This document shows, piece by piece, positions 62,111 through 64,000 of a stretch of 64,000 bases of DNA (the first letter of the stretch is position 1; each line of letters starts with the position of its first letter). The position numbers and the translations under genes were made by a program. This stretch comes from Marinobacter daqiaonensis (GTDB lineage Bacteria; Pseudomonadota; Gammaproteobacteria; Pseudomonadales; Oleiphilaceae): positions 372,001 through 436,000 of the forward strand of contig NZ_FOYW01000002.1 of the NCBI RefSeq assembly GCF_900115285.1. The letters are read 5' to 3'. The notes below the pieces were generated by a model. The model did no database searches and was not told the DNA's origin. It saw nothing but the letters and a program-made list of their open reading frames with translations.

Positions 62111-62527
62111 ATGTTTTCTCGCACCATCGGATCATCACGGGCAGGGATCGCCAGCATTGTTATTGCATTTGCCCTGGCCGGATGTGGTGGTGGCAGTACG
62201 GGTTCCACCAGCGGCGTGTCCGCAGAGGATAGCCCGACTATCGCGCCCAGTGAGGAGGCGAGCGCCAGTTCCGTCAGCCTGAGCTGGACTGCGCCCGGTA
62301 CCCGGGTGAATGGCGAGCAGCTTTCCACGGCTGATCTGGACGGCTACATCGTAAGCTATGGTCAGAGTGTCGATACTCTGGATCAGAGCGCCCGGGTGGA
62401 AAGCTGCATCAGTTGCGAATTCACCGTGGCCAACCTGGCTGAAGGGACCTGGTACTTTCGGGTTCAGACCGTGGACACGCTTGGCCTGGTGAGCGAGCCC
62501 TCCGAGCCGGTCAGCAAGACCATCTGA
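62111..62527 (+). CDS. lipoprotein with fibronectin type III-like domain
   Basis: The 138-residue protein has a signal ending in lipobox LAGCGGGS (cysteine near residue 24), a Gly/Ser linker, then one fibronectin III-like fold: SVSLSWTAP, LDGYIVSYGQS and GTWYFRVQTVD, typical strands, with an extra cysteine pair in ESCISCEF. GGAGTGAGCC stands before the ATG. It is probably attached to the outer membrane. Function unknown; convergent with the sensor kinase gene. Confidence 0.82.
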   Translation: MFSRTIGSSRAGIASIVIAFALAGCGGGSTGSTSGVSAEDSPTIAPSEEASASSVSLSWTAPGTRVNGEQLSTADLDGYIVSYGQSVDTLDQSARVESCISCEFTVANLAEGTWYFRVQTVDTLGLVSEPSEPVSKTI

Positions 62528-62537
62528 AGGGCCTCTG

Positions 62538-64000
62538 TCAGGGGTGGGACGCCTCCGGAAGCTTCAGGGTGAAGGCAGACCCTTCACCGGGTCTTGATTC
62601 CACGCTGATCTCGCCCTTGTGCTTTTCCACCACGACGCTGACGAAGGATAGCCCCAGACCCACGCCATGCTTGCCGGCAAGCTCGCTGCTCTTCTGGCGG
62701 CGGAACCGGTCAAACAGGGTTGGCAGCTCGAATTCCTCAATACCAGGGCCCTCGTCGGTGACGGTGAGGCAGGCCTGATGGCCGGCGCGAAAAACCTGCA
62801 TGGTTACGGTGGTACCTGGTTCGCTGTACTGCACCGCATTGGTCAGCAGATTGATGACGGCCCGCTCAAGCAGCTCGGCGTTGCCCCGCAGCCAGAGATC
62901 GTCCTTCCCCAGCAGCACCAGCTTGATGCTCTTTTCCAGGGCCTGCTCGCTGACACTGTCCCGGGCGTTTTCGACAATGGCCAGGAACTCACAGTCGTAG
63001 AAGCGGGTTTCAGTGAGCTGCTCCGCACGGGCCAGCTGCACGAACTCTTCTGCAAGGTGGTAACTGCGACGGGCCAGGCGCCGCAGCTGATCCAGCTGTT
63101 CCGCCTGGACCTCGCCCGGCCGCCGTTTGAGCTGCTCGATAAGCGCCAGCTGGGACACCAGCGGCGAGCGAACGTCGTGGGAAATAAAGTCGATGGCCTC
63201 CCGGTGCTGGCGTTGCTGCTCCCTCAGCTCGGAGATGTCCGAAATATTGGCGATAATGCCGTTCTGACTGCTGTCCGGCAGGGTGAAGGGGGCAAAGTGG
63301 ATGAGGAAGTCGCGACCGTTAAGATGCAGGTCCACCGTGCGGCTCTGTTGCTGGGTCAGAGTATCCGCCAGGGTTTCCGCCCAGCCTGGCGATCTTGGAT
63401 CGTGACCCTGCAGTAGCGTCGCCAGGGCCATGCCCTGAAGGCTTGGCTGGGGTTCCCTGAACCAGTGGGGAACATGACCGTTGGCGAACAGGATCAGGCC
63501 CAGGGCATCAGTGACGATGATGCCGTCCGGCATATGTTCAAAGCTTCGCCAGATAAAGCTCTGAATATGATTCAGTCGCTGGGTGGCCCGCTGTGCCCGG
63601 TTGATCCGGGTCGACAGGTTTTCACGCTCCACGGTCACCGGCTGGCCGCTGGTCGGTGGTTGTAACTGTAACCGGCTGAGGTAGCGCTCTGCCGCCGCCC
63701 CGGCCAACCCCGGCGGGAGTTTCAGGGCGAGCTGGTAACGGGTATCTCCGCGGGTCAGGACCACGCGGCTGACGCCATCATGGTGGCTCCAGAGGCCGGC
63801 AGGATTGTGCCAGGCTGCGTGGGGGTCGTCTGCCAGGTTTTCCTGCTGCAGAACCGCCCCGCCTTCCTTGAGCAGCCAGCCCTCCGGATTCAGGAGACGG
63901 CGAAGGTTGTCCAGGATCTGACGGGGGTGGCGATGGTGGAGGGCGGGCAGGTGCAGCAGGTTGCCGCGCTCAAGCACGTCGATCTGCTGGTTGAGGAACC
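62538..64000 (-). CDS. sensor histidine kinase, N-terminal part outside the window
   Basis: The frame runs open to the window edge, so only the C-terminal 487 or so residues are seen. A PAS-like region (MPDGIIVTDALGLILFANG, in part: GIIVTDALGLILFAN) is followed by the HisKA phospho-acceptor FISHDVRSPL and an HATPase domain (NLLTNAVQYSE, DEGPGIEEFE, KHGVGLGLSFV). It probably responds to an envelope signal through a domain upstream (perhaps CHASE2, not visible). No cognate regulator is next to it here. Confidence 0.88.
   Translation of the reverse strand, partial: FLNQQIDVLERGNLLHLPALHHRHPRQILDNLRRLLNPEGWLLKEGGAVLQQENLADDPHAAWHNPAGLWSHHDGVSRVVLTRGDTRYQLALKLPPGLAGAAAERYLSRLQLQPPTSGQPVTVERENLSTRINRAQRATQRLNHIQSFIWRSFEHMPDGIIVTDALGLILFANGHVPHWFREPQPSLQGMALATLLQGHDPRSPGWAETLADTLTQQQSRTVDLHLNGRDFLIHFAPFTLPDSSQNGIIANISDISELREQQRQHREAIDFISHDVRSPLVSQLALIEQLKRRPGEVQAEQLDQLRRLARRSYHLAEEFVQLARAEQLTETRFYDCEFLAIVENARDSVSEQALEKSIKLVLLGKDDLWLRGNAELLERAVINLLTNAVQYSEPGTTVTMQVFRAGHQACLTVTDEGPGIEEFELPTLFDRFRRQKSSELAGKHGVGLGLSFVSVVVEKHKGEISVESRPGEGSAFTLKLPEASHP

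Overview
This window reads as chromosome of a marine, motile, aerobic gammaproteobacterium, most likely Marinobacter or a close relative. That placement is inferred from gene content (polar-type flagellin/flaG/fliD/fliS block, gspN-gspC-gspD, class I fumarase, a glucosylglycerate osmolyte cluster, a BCCT carrier, the retropepsin/7TM/ATP-grasp trio) and from a GC-rich, dense gene layout. No marker gene was compared. No rRNA, CRISPR array, transposase, integrase or prophage gene was recognised.

Layout. 0-3.5 kb: end of a zinc-ribbon protein, a small exported protein, a fused SecDF, a strong terminator and tRNA-Pro(GGG). 3.8-7.4 kb: an FMN-binding glutamate-synthase-domain protein and a BCCT transporter. 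7.4-10.7 kb (minus): a three-gene module of a lipid-anchored retropepsin-like protease, an inactive-transglutaminase 7TM protein and a RimK-like ATP-grasp ligase. 10.9-18.2 kb: rmuC, a TPR-like exported protein, a crotonase, class I fumarase, a small membrane protein and SelO. 18.3-23.0 kb: glycerate kinase, glucosyl-3-phosphoglycerate phosphatase and synthase, and a GH13 phosphorylase, together forming a possible glucosylglycerate cycle. 23.1-28.6 kb: a QTMAN-like glycosyltransferase, a diguanylate cyclase and CheC-like response regulator pair, exonuclease I and a PemK-type toxin-antitoxin pair. 28.8-40.2 kb: flagellar block (TPR/methyltransferase-like protein, Maf flagellin glycosyltransferase, two divergent flagellins, FlaG, FliD, FliS). 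40.5-48.6 kb: argG, yajQ, ampG-like permease, an alkyltransferase-like protein, an SDR, fxsA and groESL. 48.8-52.5 kb: gspN-gspC-gspD. 52.6-60.2 kb (minus): M48 protease, LemA, GGDEF-EAL protein, sodB, purE-purK. 60.4-64 kb: a coiled-coil membrane protein, tRNA Val-Asp-Val, a lipoprotein and a truncated sensor kinase.

The most striking non-coding structure is a family of nested palindromic repeats in eight intergenic gaps between 15.9 and 45.8 kb, plus one degenerate relic at 35.2 kb. Each is built from layers of diverged GCCACGGAA / GCCGCGGAA arms in inverted orientation, often around a roughly 40-base core hairpin that appears in either orientation. They commonly begin a few bases after a stop codon, and in one case the stop codon lies inside the repeat. 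I know of no name for them.

Regulatory signals that can be read include a sigma-32 promoter for groESL, sigma-28 promoters for one flagellin and fliD, sigma-54 promoters for the other flagellin and for the TPR/methyltransferase-like gene, and several intrinsic terminators. One terminator on the minus strand near 42.0 kb closes a gene-free stretch that may encode a small RNA.
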